DNA from: an uncultured bacterium
Lineage (GTDB): Bacteria; Cloacimonadota; Cloacimonadia; Cloacimonadales; Cloacimonadaceae
Assembly: GCA_937924555.1 (NCBI GenBank)
Contig: CALDSN010000104.1
Coordinates: 1-17,754, forward strand
Direction: 5' to 3'
Length of the DNA stretch: 17,754 nt
Below, piece after piece: positions 1 through 7,789 of this stretch. The notes beneath the pieces are model-generated. The model searched no databases, was not told where the DNA came from, and was given only the letters and a program-made list of their open reading frames with translations. The translations under genes and the position numbers were made by a program. Every line of letters begins with the position of its first letter. Position 1 is the first letter of the stretch.

Positions 1-1272
1 CGGCGATGCCCCAATAAACATCAGCACGATGGTCACTAACACCGAAGCAGAGCTAAACTTACTGATATCCACCGTGTTAAACCCCGCTGTACGCGTGGTT
101 ACAGACTGAAACCATGAGCTTAGCAACCTGCGGGTGAAGGAGAAACCTTCCATACTGCTGTGATACTCTGTTACAAACAACGCCACAAAGCCCATCAGGC
201 ACAGGCAGGCAGTGGTTAACAGCACAATCTTGGTGTGCAGGGTCAGCTTTTTAATCTTTTCAAATACAAAGAGGTTACGGTAAACGTCGATTATCACCGT
301 GAACCCCAAACCGCCCAAGATGATTAAGCCGGTGATACTGAAATTCACAATCGGGCTATCCACATAGCGCACCAACCCATCGCTCCATATGGAGAAACCC
401 GCATTACAGAAAGCAGACACGGAATGGAACACGGAATAATATATCGCTCTGGAAATGGAATAATCCCGCGAGAAACTGATATACAAAAACACTGCCCCAA
501 TGGCTTCGATAATCACGGTAACCATCACGATGCTTTTCAGCAGCTTAAATACACTCACCACCTTGTGATCACCAACCACACTCTGCATCACGTTTTCCAG
601 CTTCAAAGTAAGCCTTTGCCCCAGGATTAGCGCAAAAGCCGTGGAGATGGTCATTATCCCCAAACCACCAATCTGGATTAGTAGCAGCACCACAATCTGC
701 CCAAACAGAGTGAAATATGAGCCCGTATCCACCACCACTAAACCGGTAACGCAAGTTGCCGAAGTGGCGGTAAAAAGGGCATCGATAAAGTGCGTTACCT
801 GTCCCTTCACGGAAGCGGCAGGCAGCATCAACAGCACCGTCCCGGCAAGGATTACTCCCGCAAAACTAAGCATCAGAGACACGGGAGGGTTGTTTGTCAA
901 AATGCGGTAGAACTTACCCTCAAATGCGCGGAAAAGGAAGAACTGCATGATGAAATAGGTCTGCCGGATCAGCAGGAACAGCACCACATACTTCGCCTGA
1001 TAGCCCATCAGCAGCAAACCCATCAACAGCATGATCATATCCAGGATAATGATGCGCCGGTTTTGCCCCATTCCTCCCAAGATTATTCTGTTCAGGATGG
1101 ATACCACCAAGAGAATCAGGTTTGCCAATGCCGTGGCAAGCTCCACACTGCGGTAGTTAAAGTAATACCCGATTATCGGCTCTAAAAACAGAACCAAAAA
1201 GCTCCAGGCAGCAAGCAGATAGGCAAATATCTCCGTCTGCTTCAGGATTGCCCGGTTAATGGATTTTAGCAT
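1..1272 (-). CDS. TrkH/KtrB-family K+ uptake channel, C-terminus beyond window
   Basis: Membrane pore subunit of a Trk/Ktr potassium (or Na+/K+) uptake system. The frame is open from ATG at 1272 to the left edge, giving 424 residues. Three of the four selectivity-filter loops of the family are visible: SATCVTGL at residues 171-178, SAFCNAGF at 286-293 and SVTTRTAGF at 390-398. The last visible residues, FIGASP, are where the fourth loop normally begins, so perhaps a quarter to a third of a long-form protein is missing. About 125 hydrophobic residues (roughly four membrane spans) precede the usual core, as in the long TrkH proteins of Bacteroidetes-like bacteria. The start follows the adk stop by 14 nt with AAGG (1282-1285) as ribosome site, so it is co-transcribed with adk. 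A cytoplasmic TrkA/KtrA partner is expected just outside the window but is not seen. TrkH versus KtrB cannot be settled here. Confidence 0.93.
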   Translation of the reverse strand, partial: MLKSINRAILKQTEIFAYLLAAWSFLVLFLEPIIGYYFNYRSVELATALANLILLVVSILNRIILGGMGQNRRIIILDMIMLLMGLLLMGYQAKYVVLFLLIRQTYFIMQFFLFRAFEGKFYRILTNNPPVSLMLSFAGVILAGTVLLMLPAASVKGQVTHFIDALFTATSATCVTGLVVVDTGSYFTLFGQIVVLLLIQIGGLGIMTISTAFALILGQRLTLKLENVMQSVVGDHKVVSVFKLLKSIVMVTVIIEAIGAVFLYISFSRDYSISRAIYYSVFHSVSAFCNAGFSIWSDGLVRYVDSPIVNFSITGLIILGGLGFTVIIDVYRNLFVFEKIKKLTLHTKIVLLTTACLCLMGFVALFVTEYHSSMEGFSFTRRLLSSWFQSVTTRTAGFNTVDISKFSSASVLVTIVLMFIGASP

Positions 1273-1286
1273 CTATTAAGACCTTG

Positions 1287-1916
1287 TTATTGTGATATAT
1301 CCGTGCTTATTAAGCTTGCTATCTCCGCAATTCCATTTGCCGCTGAGATTGTGCAAAGCACTCCCGCACGGTCAAAATATTCCTTCAGGGCAAAGGTTTG
1401 GGCATAGAATTCCTTAACCCGCTGTTTAATCGCGTCTCCGGTATCATCCGCCCGTTGCTTCAAGCTTCCTCCGCACACATCGCAGATGCCTTCTTTAACA
1501 GGTTTGCGGCTAACCAAGTTATAGTTTTCTCCACAAACGCTGCACAAACGCCGCGCTTCGATTCTGGCTATCGCCTCATCTTCGCTAAGACTTAGATAAT
1601 ATACGCGTTTAACCCGGTAGTTCGCCATCAGGAATTCCGCTTGCGCCGGGGTTCGGGGAAAGCCATCGAAGATAATCCCCGGGCAGTCACTGCACAAGGA
1701 GCTGTTCACCAGTTCAAACACCAGTTCGTCGCTCACCAGTTCCCCACGGGTGATGATGGACTTCACCTCCAAGCCCAGCTTTGTTCCCTTGGCAATTTGC
1801 TCGCGGAACAAATCACCGATGTTAATGTGTTGGTAGCCTATCTTCTCCGCCAATATTTTGGCTTGGGTTCCTTTACCGCAACCTTGAATTCCCAAAAATA
1901 CTATTGCATCAATCAT
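1287..1916 (-). CDS. adk: Adenylate kinase with Cys4 zinc LID
   Basis: Converts ATP + AMP to 2 ADP in the cytoplasm. The 209-residue length is normal for the long bacterial form. The P-loop lies at residues 9-17 (GIQGCGKGT), the NMP-binding part includes GDLFR (34-38) and DGFPRT (84-89), and the LID holds four cysteines (C125, C128, C145, C148) in CxxC pairs, the zinc-binding arrangement. Arginines R88, R122, R155 and R166 sit at the usual phosphate-binding places. One oddity is that the highly conserved P-loop proline (GxPGxGKGT) is glutamine here (Q11). The start at 1916 has a good ribosome site (GAGGTG, 7-8 nt upstream). It is the first gene of a two-gene unit with the potassium channel and has its own promoter-like sequence upstream. 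Confidence 0.96.
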   Translation of the reverse strand: MIDAIVFLGIQGCGKGTQAKILAEKIGYQHINIGDLFREQIAKGTKLGLEVKSIITRGELVSDELVFELVNSSLCSDCPGIIFDGFPRTPAQAEFLMANYRVKRVYYLSLSEDEAIARIEARRLCSVCGENYNLVSRKPVKEGICDVCGGSLKQRADDTGDAIKQRVKEFYAQTFALKEYFDRAGVLCTISAANGIAEIASLISTDISQ

Positions 1917-1935
1917 AATTCACCTCAGTTTGTGC

Positions 1936-1964
1936 AGTAAAACAGGCTTGCATAGTTCTGTCAA
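1936..1964 (-). promoter_or_regulatory. Candidate sigma-70 promoter for adk-ktrB
   Basis: On the minus strand a perfect -35 (TTGACA, 1964-1959) is followed after 17 bp by TTTACT (1941-1936), which matches the -10 consensus at four of six positions. Transcription would begin about 13 nt upstream of the ribosome site of adk. The -35 and the spacing are good and the -10 is weak. Confidence 0.5.
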
Positions 1965-2094
1965 GGCAATTCTGCTGCGGGGTGATACACCTATGGCAAG
2001 CTGTGCATGATTGTTTGTTAATACTTATATATCTTTAGGTTAGCACACTTTATCGCCTTTTCTTGCACTTCTCCCTACAGTGCCCCTCCCTGCT

Positions 2095-2165
2095 ATCATT
2101 GCCTGATCATTACCTAATCATTACATACTAAACATGCAATGATTATGCAATGATCATGCGATTCG
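2095..2165. repeat. Dyad array of 11-bp-phased ATCATTRC units (copy A)
   Basis: Three copies of ATCATTRC start at 2095, 2106 and 2117, exactly 11 bp apart. After a central gap come two inverted copies, GCAATGAT, starting at 2136 and 2147, again 11 bp apart. A degenerate sixth unit may follow at 2158-2165. The same layout, with the same spacing throughout, occurs at 15046-15105 (copy B); by eye 47 of 60 positions agree. Both copies sit between divergently transcribed genes. This may be a dispersed palindromic repeat family or an operator array for an oligomeric regulator; the sequence alone does not decide. Confidence 0.8.
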
Positions 2166-2208
2166 TGCAAGTTGATAATGCTACGCAACCCTCCTGCAGA
2201 AGAGGTGG

Positions 2209-2252
2209 AGATTGTACACGGCAGATTTGTCACATAATGGGAGATTTGTCAC
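2209..2252. repeat. Short direct repeat AGATTTGTCAC
   Basis: AGATTTGTCAC occurs exactly at 2223-2233 and again at 2242-2252, a period of 19 bp. A weaker relative (AGATTGTACAC) lies at 2209-2219. It lies about 85-130 bp upstream of the promoter of the receiver-kinase operon, so it may be a regulator binding site. No function can be assigned. Confidence 0.5.
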
Positions 2253-2335
2253 CCGCAGCATTATTGAACAGATCTTCCATCAGGGCAGGATAGTTAAGTG
2301 AATGAGCTTAGCGGGAGCAATCCCTTAGATTTATC

Positions 2336-2365
2336 TTGACAGTTACTTAGCAGCATGAATATGAT
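2336..2365 (+). promoter_or_regulatory. Candidate sigma-70 promoter for the receiver-kinase operon
   Basis: A perfect -35 (TTGACA, 2336-2341) and a near-perfect -10 (TATGAT, 2360-2365) are separated by 18 bp. Transcription would start near 2372, giving a leader of about 43 nt before the ATG at 2415. A short inverted repeat (CATGAA at 2354-2359, TTCATG at 2371-2376) brackets the -10 and could be an operator. This is the best housekeeping-type promoter in the window. Confidence 0.65.
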
Positions 2366-2414
2366 GCACGTTCATGTGGCAGGACTTTTTATTGAGTTTA
2401 GAGGAAAATGAACC

Positions 2415-2849
2415 ATGAGAAAGATACTTTTAGTGGAAGACAGTCCATCGGACGTGGAATTAACGATACGCGCCCTGAGGAAGAGCAAGCTTGATGCGGA
2501 GGTATTCGTTGCCGAAGATGGGGCTGAGGCTTTGGACTATTTGTTTTGCATGGGTAAATACGCGAACCGGGAAGGTTGTGGTAATCCGGATTTGATACTA
2601 TTAGATTTGAACATCCCCAAGATTGATGGCAACCAGGTGTTGTCCCGCATCCGAGCTCATCAGCCAACAAAGCTGATCCCCGTTGTGGTGTTAACATCAT
2701 CCAATGAAGAATACGACCTGAAAAAAGCATATAATAGCGGAGCAAATAGCTACATCCGTAAACCGGTAAACTTCTCTGAGTTTTCCGATGTTGTAGCCAA
2801 GCTTGGGCACTACTGGCTGGAAGTGAACGAACCACCCCCAATGCCTTGA
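2415..2849 (+). CDS. Stand-alone receiver protein, Rcp1-like
   Basis: A 144-residue protein made only of a CheY-like receiver domain, with no output domain. The acidic pocket is E8-D9, the phospho-acceptor is D64 (LLDLN), the switch residue is T94 (LTSS) and the conserved lysine is K116 (RKP). The extended loop between helix 2 and strand 3 (about residues 44-58) and the overall length fit the Rcp1-like receivers that pair with phytochrome-type kinases carrying an FSYSVxHDLRAPL phospho-acceptor site. The next gene encodes exactly such a kinase 44 nt downstream, so the two are probably a cognate pair. The start has AGGA 9-10 nt upstream. With no DNA-binding domain it must act by protein contact or as a phosphorelay step, which is inference. 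Confidence 0.93.
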   Translation: MRKILLVEDSPSDVELTIRALRKSKLDAEVFVAEDGAEALDYLFCMGKYANREGCGNPDLILLDLNIPKIDGNQVLSRIRAHQPTKLIPVVVLTSSNEEYDLKKAYNSGANSYIRKPVNFSEFSDVVAKLGHYWLEVNEPPPMP

Positions 2850-2893
2850 TGGTTCAGAGCAACAAAAACATCACATTATAAAGCGGGAGAGTT

Positions 2894-5800
2894 GTGAACC
2901 AAGACATATTTACTTCGTTGATCTATAATGCAGCCTTGCTACTTTCGCTTGGTATCATCTTTGATGCGCTTACGCTGAGGACCTACCGCTTTGAGTGGTG
3001 GTCCAAGATATTGGCGGGAATTGCTCTGGGATGCATCGCCATAGCCATCATGGTTAACCCTTGGATATTGCGTCCGGGGATAGTTTTCGACACTCGCTCC
3101 ATCCTCCTCAGCCTAATCGGAATGTTCTTTGGGGCAGTTCCTGCCATCATTTCCGCTGCCATGGCAGTAGGCTTCAGGATAGTTCAAGGTGGAGATGGCG
3201 TATATATGGGTTGCTCGGTGGTGATTGCCTCTCTGGGATGGGGATACGCATGGAAACGCTTGCATAGCAAGTTTGGACTGCATTACACCATTTGGGAGTT
3301 CTATGCCTTGGGGATTGTCAATCACCTTACGATGTTGGGTCTAACCATTCTGCTCCCTGCGAAGGACAGATTTATGGTGCTTGCCACAATTGCCCTTCCC
3401 GTGATGTTGATATATCCATTAGCTACGGTGCTACTGGGACAACTGCTGGTACGCAGGTTGCAGATACGCATCGCCCGAAAGCGGTTGGAATATAGTGAAA
3501 AGCAATTCCGCAGCTTGTATGAAAATGCTCCCATGCCTTATCAATCTTTGGATGAACAAGGTAACTTCATCGCCGTTAACTTAGCATGGCAGAAAGCGTT
3601 GGGCTATGATGCAGAAGAGATTATCGGAAAGAACTTCCGAGATTTACTGGATCCGGATACTTATGAGCACTTCGCTGAGTGTTTTGGCAGATTTCGCAGC
3701 ATGGGCTACATCAATAGTGTTCAGCACACAATGCGCAAAAAGGATGGCACATATATCCTAACGGACTTCAGTGGGGTGATTGTTAATGATGAGAATGGCA
3801 GATTCCTCCAAACCCAGTGTGTATTCACGGATGTAACTGAAAAACAGAAACAAGAAGCTGCGCTGCGTAGCATAGAATGGATGCTCACCAAGCAGAATGT
3901 GGCTGAGGACACCTTGCCCTCATACGGAGACTTGAGTGCACTAAACACCAATAGATTGATATTAGACTCTGTGGGAAAGGATGTGCTGCAAAGGTTGGTA
4001 AGTGACTACCTATCCCTGCTTGATACTTCCTCGGCAGTGTATGAGAAGAATGGGGATTATGCCATCGGCATCTTCTCCTCATCCTGGTGTCAATATCTGG
4101 ATTATGTGTCTCGCAGTAATTGCCACACCCAAGATAATGTAGAGGCATTACAAAGTGGCGATTGGCTGTGCCACGAATCTTGCTGGACGGATGTGTCTAA
4201 AAAAACCATAGAAACGAGGGAAGTAGTGGATATGGAGTGTGCAGGAGGACTACATCTCTATGGTGTCCCGATAAAGATAAGCTCCGGTGTTATCGGAGCA
4301 ATCAATCTCGGTTACGGCTCTCCGCCCACCGACCCGGAGGTTTTGAGGGAGATTGCGCTAAAATTTAATGTAAGCATTAGCGAACTGCAACAGAAAGCAG
4401 CCGCCTACCAAACCCGCCCTACCTTCATTATTGAGCAAGCAAAGCGTAAGCTGCACACTGCCGCGATGGTGATTGGGGAAATCGTGGAGCGTAAGCTTGC
4501 CGAAGATGAGCTGTTAAAGATAAAATCGGACTGGGAGATTATCTTCCAATCCATTCCCCACCCCACCTTTATTCTGGATAGAGAGCAGAACATTATTGCC
4601 GCAAACAAGTATTTGGAGAATATCTTCGGAATTAGCAGCAAGAATATGAAGGGCAAAAAATGCTGGGAAATGATGCATGGGGATGAAACCACCTCACCTC
4701 CAATAGACTGCCCCTTTGCATTAAGCTGCATCAGTGGTAACTATGACCACACCAGCGAGATGGAACTTGCCAATCTGGGCAGGTGGTACTTGATAACCTG
4801 TAAGCCGGTTTACGATACAGAAGGAAATATAGATAAGGTGATTCATATCGCGATGGACATTACTGAGCGCAAACAGGCTGAACTTTCCCTGGCAGAGAGT
4901 GAGGAAAAATACCGGCTACTCTCCGAAACTGCGCAGGATATCATTTTGATCCACGATTTGGAAGGGAGAGTGCCCTACGCAAATGCCAAAGCGCTGGAAT
5001 TCTTGGGAGTATGCGCAGAAGAACTGAGTTCTATCAACCTTAACAACTATATCCCTGAGACTTATTACCCTATGCTGCAGCAACATATTCAGCAAAGAAA
5101 AGAGGGATTTCTGGGTTCACGTTTATATCCAATCGAACTGATAAACAAGGATAACAAGGTAGTTCCCGTGGAAGTGAGCAGCACCCCGATAATCAATAAT
5201 GAGAAGATTACAGGTATTCTGGCTGTTATCCGAGACATAAGCGAAAGATTGGAGGGTGAAGAAGCAGTAAAAGAATCTCAAGAGCGATTTGAAATATTCA
5301 TGGATAACCTCCCCGGTGCGGTGTATATCAAAGACAGCAAGAGCAATATGCTTTATGTAAACAAATATATCCTGAATCAACGGAACATGATGAACGATAT
5401 CGGAAAAAGCCCGCATGAGATATATTGCAACGAGATTGCCGAGAACATTCTCTTGCGGGATAAGCTTACCCTGGAGCAAGGAGTTCTTAATATCATTGAG
5501 GAAATTGATAATCCCGATGGCTCCATCAGCTATTATGACTCCACCAAGTTCATTCTGCCTAATCCCAAGGGTGAGCCGATGATAGGAGGAGTATCTCTGG
5601 ATGTTACCCAAAGAATAAAAGCAGAAGACCAAAGAGAGCGGTATGCTTACCGCTTGGAGATACTTAGGAAGATAGACAGCATTGTGCTGGAGACTCTCTC
5701 TTTTGACTCTGTGTGTATTGCCGCGGTGCAAAATCTACACAAATTGATACCTTTCGATGTCCTTTCTGTGAACGTGCTATCTGATGATAAGATACAGATA

Positions 5801-6889
5801 CATACTCTTTATAAACCGGAGCAAGAGTACAAATACTTAAACAGCGACCACTCCTACATCCCAAACATGGAGTTTATCGCAAGTTTAACAAAAGAAAGAA
5901 CCATCATAGTGAACGATGCAAGATCAGAAACCACCCCTGATGATATGCCGATTCGCAAAGCGATGATTGCTGAAGGGATATCGTCTTTTATGTATAATGC
6001 CATGATTATGCAGGATGAGATGGTCGGTTTCCTTTGGTTCTCGTGCAAAGACAAGGACTTCTTCAGCGATGAATATGCTGAGATAGCCAATGAATTTGCC
6101 AACCAATTGGCTATAGTGTTGCACCATCTTCGCTTGATTCAACGGATTAAAGAACATGCCGTTGAACTGGAACAGAAGGTGGTAGAACGCACTCGTCAAT
6201 TGACAACATCCAACCAGGAACTGGAAGCCTTCTCATATTCTGTAGCCCACGACCTTCGTGCCCCGTTAAGGACAATTGAAGGGTATTGCACTATTCTAAT
6301 CGAAGACTATACGCCATCTCTGCATGAAGAAGCTATCAATTTGCTTGATACCATCCGCCGAACATCACGCAGGATGGATACATTGATAAAAGAGTTATTG
6401 GAACTGGCTAAACTTACCCGCAATGATCTTAAATGCAGCCCATTGAATATGAAGCAGATTGCCACGGACATATGTAAAGAAGTGTTGAACTTGCACCCAG
6501 AAACTAACTATGACCTGACAATTGATGAGCTACCCGGATGTTACGGAGATAATGCCTTGATAATCCAAGTGTGGCAAAACTTGATTGAGAATGCGGTGAA
6601 GTTCTCTCATAAATGTGATAAACGAGCAATCCACATCGGCTTCATTCAGGAAGAAACCGAGAATGTTTATTATGTGCAGGATAGCGGTGTGGGCTTCGAT
6701 ATGGCTTATGTGGACAAGATTTTTGCACCATTTCAACGCTTGCACCGGGAAAGCGAATTTGAGGGTACAGGGATCGGCTTGGCAATTGTGAAGAAGGTTA
6801 TCGACAGGCATAACGGGAAAGTGTGGGCAGAAAGCACCATCGGAACAGGTACATGTGTGTACTTCAGCTTACCCATAACCGACTTGTAA
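2894..6889 (+). CDS. Large membrane histidine kinase: 5TM-PAS-PocR-PAS3-GAF-HisKA-HATPase
   Basis: A 1331-residue sensor kinase starting at GTG (2894), with GGAG just upstream. Domains in order: five or six membrane spans resembling the 5TMR-LYT module (about 8-185); PAS (205-320); a cysteine-rich PocR-type ligand domain (about 350-510, with C399, C410, C426, C430, C449); a second PAS (545-660) with C590, C606 and C612; a third PAS (670-785); a fourth PAS (795-905); GAF (920-1078); a coiled linker; HisKA with phospho-acceptor H1119 in SVAHDLRAPLR; and the ATP-binding domain with N1233 and D1263 followed by GTGIGLA. All catalytic motifs look intact. The HisKA is of the phytochrome-kinase type, but there is no bilin domain and no attached receiver. 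The signal is unknown. The cysteines of the PocR and second PAS domains suggest a redox, metal or small-molecule input, which is inference. The receiver gene just upstream is the likely phosphate acceptor. Confidence 0.92.
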   Translation: MNQDIFTSLIYNAALLLSLGIIFDALTLRTYRFEWWSKILAGIALGCIAIAIMVNPWILRPGIVFDTRSILLSLIGMFFGAVPAIISAAMAVGFRIVQGGDGVYMGCSVVIASLGWGYAWKRLHSKFGLHYTIWEFYALGIVNHLTMLGLTILLPAKDRFMVLATIALPVMLIYPLATVLLGQLLVRRLQIRIARKRLEYSEKQFRSLYENAPMPYQSLDEQGNFIAVNLAWQKALGYDAEEIIGKNFRDLLDPDTYEHFAECFGRFRSMGYINSVQHTMRKKDGTYILTDFSGVIVNDENGRFLQTQCVFTDVTEKQKQEAALRSIEWMLTKQNVAEDTLPSYGDLSALNTNRLILDSVGKDVLQRLVSDYLSLLDTSSAVYEKNGDYAIGIFSSSWCQYLDYVSRSNCHTQDNVEALQSGDWLCHESCWTDVSKKTIETREVVDMECAGGLHLYGVPIKISSGVIGAINLGYGSPPTDPEVLREIALKFNVSISELQQKAAAYQTRPTFIIEQAKRKLHTAAMVIGEIVERKLAEDELLKIKSDWEIIFQSIPHPTFILDREQNIIAANKYLENIFGISSKNMKGKKCWEMMHGDETTSPPIDCPFALSCISGNYDHTSEMELANLGRWYLITCKPVYDTEGNIDKVIHIAMDITERKQAELSLAESEEKYRLLSETAQDIILIHDLEGRVPYANAKALEFLGVCAEELSSINLNNYIPETYYPMLQQHIQQRKEGFLGSRLYPIELINKDNKVVPVEVSSTPIINNEKITGILAVIRDISERLEGEEAVKESQERFEIFMDNLPGAVYIKDSKSNMLYVNKYILNQRNMMNDIGKSPHEIYCNEIAENILLRDKLTLEQGVLNIIEEIDNPDGSISYYDSTKFILPNPKGEPMIGGVSLDVTQRIKAEDQRERYAYRLEILRKIDSIVLETLSFDSVCIAAVQNLHKLIPFDVLSVNVLSDDKIQIHTLYKPEQEYKYLNSDHSYIPNMEFIASLTKERTIIVNDARSETTPDDMPIRKAMIAEGISSFMYNAMIMQDEMVGFLWFSCKDKDFFSDEYAEIANEFANQLAIVLHHLRLIQRIKEHAVELEQKVVERTRQLTTSNQELEAFSYSVAHDLRAPLRTIEGYCTILIEDYTPSLHEEAINLLDTIRRTSRRMDTLIKELLELAKLTRNDLKCSPLNMKQIATDICKEVLNLHPETNYDLTIDELPGCYGDNALIIQVWQNLIENAVKFSHKCDKRAIHIGFIQEETENVYYVQDSGVGFDMAYVDKIFAPFQRLHRESEFEGTGIGLAIVKKVIDRHNGKVWAESTIGTGTCVYFSLPITDL

Positions 6890-6961
6890 CATCACCCAGA
6901 TCATTATATCAATCATCGAAGCGTATCTATAAGATATTGCATAGAGATAGATTGGAAGATT

Positions 6962-6977
6962 GTTAAGAAGATTTAAC
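6962..6977 (+). promoter_or_regulatory. Candidate PhoB binding site upstream of phoB
   Basis: GTTAAGAAGATTTAAC at this position matches 13 of 16 bases of the central pair of the array before the porin-pst operon (GTTAAGAACTCTTAAC on that gene's sense strand), in the same orientation relative to the gene and with the same 10-bp unit spacing. A possible -10 (TATTTT) follows at 6990-6995. It would give autoregulation of phoBR, as known for PhoB in other bacteria. Only two units are clear here. The rest of the 6890-7087 gap holds no gene and no convincing terminator. Confidence 0.5.
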
Positions 6978-7087
6978 CGAAATCCGTGCTATTTTACTTG
7001 CCATAAGCATTGCATCGCCATACTTGGAGCATCGGCTATGCTGAGATCGCATCTGTCGATAAATAAGCTTGTTACAAAAGGTGTGAG

Positions 7088-7789
7088 ATGAATAGTACAA
7101 TCTATATCGTGGAAGATGAAGTCGATATTCTGGAACTCGTTCAAATGAAACTGGAAGATGCAGGGTTTACATGCAAAGGATTCGAACGAGCTGAGCCTAT
7201 GTTAAAAGAGCTAAAGTCATCCACTGCAGATTTGATTATGCTTGATCTGATGCTACCCGGTATGGATGGAATGGAGACCTGTAAAATACTTAAAGTAGAT
7301 GAGACCACCAAGTTCATCCCTGTTGTTATGCTAACTGCCCGTACCGATATTGAGGACAAGGTTCGGGGTCTCGATTATGGTGCGGATGATTATATCACCA
7401 AGCCATTCGATGCTAAAGAGTTAGTGGCGAGAGTGAATGCTGTTCTGCGACGCAGCAGTTGGGAAAGCAGCAAAAATGTACTGACTATAAACAAGGACTT
7501 TGTGATCGACTTCAACCGCTATGAAGTTCAGATTAAACAGATTAGAGCTGACCTCACCCTAACCGAGTTTAAAATCCTACAACTCCTCACTAAAAGACCG
7601 GGATGGGTGTATAATCGAAGCCGAATTCTTGACCACCTTTGGGGGACGGATAAGGTGGTGATTGAAAGGACCATTGACGTTCATATCCGCAACCTGAGAG
7701 AGAAGTTGGGAGACTTTGCATGGATGATTCAGAACATCCGCGGAGTCGGGTATCGCTTCTCTGCAAGTAACGAGGATAAGCTTGGATAA
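7088..7789 (+). CDS. phoB: PhoB-like phosphate response regulator
   Basis: An OmpR/PhoB-family transcription factor of 233 residues, the usual length. The receiver domain (1-120) has the acidic pocket E9-D10-E11, phospho-acceptor D53, T83 and K105. The C-terminal winged helix (about 133-226) contains the typical recognition region ending in ERTIDVHIRNLREKLG and the wing motif RGVGYRF. It should bind 11-bp-phased direct repeats and activate phosphate-starvation genes, and two matching sites are visible (6962 and 14923). The ribosome site is AAAGGTG before ATG 7088. It overlaps phoR by 8 nt. The opposing pst-phoU operon supports PhoB rather than another OmpR-type regulator. Confidence 0.93.
   Translation: MNSTIYIVEDEVDILELVQMKLEDAGFTCKGFERAEPMLKELKSSTADLIMLDLMLPGMDGMETCKILKVDETTKFIPVVMLTARTDIEDKVRGLDYGADDYITKPFDAKELVARVNAVLRRSSWESSKNVLTINKDFVIDFNRYEVQIKQIRADLTLTEFKILQLLTKRPGWVYNRSRILDHLWGTDKVVIERTIDVHIRNLREKLGDFAWMIQNIRGVGYRFSASNEDKLG

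Noticed and set aside
424..1185. Plus-strand open frames opposite the potassium channel gene
   Set aside because: The minus strand gives a continuous 424-residue TrkH/KtrB protein with three selectivity filters; the plus-strand frames are low-complexity shadows.
2095..2165. CRISPR array or tandem satellite
   Set aside because: Units are only 8 bp with 3-bp gaps and invert half way; there are no spacer-sized inserts and no cas genes.
2293..2350. Scattered TTAAG/TTAG hexamers before the receiver-kinase operon as possible Pho boxes
   Set aside because: Their starts (2293, 2306, 2323, 2345) do not follow a 10-11 bp phase, and the promoter there already has a consensus -35.
7029..7043. Small hairpin (AGCAT-N5-ATGCT) before phoB as a terminator of the kinase operon
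   Set aside because: The stem is only five pairs and no T-run follows.
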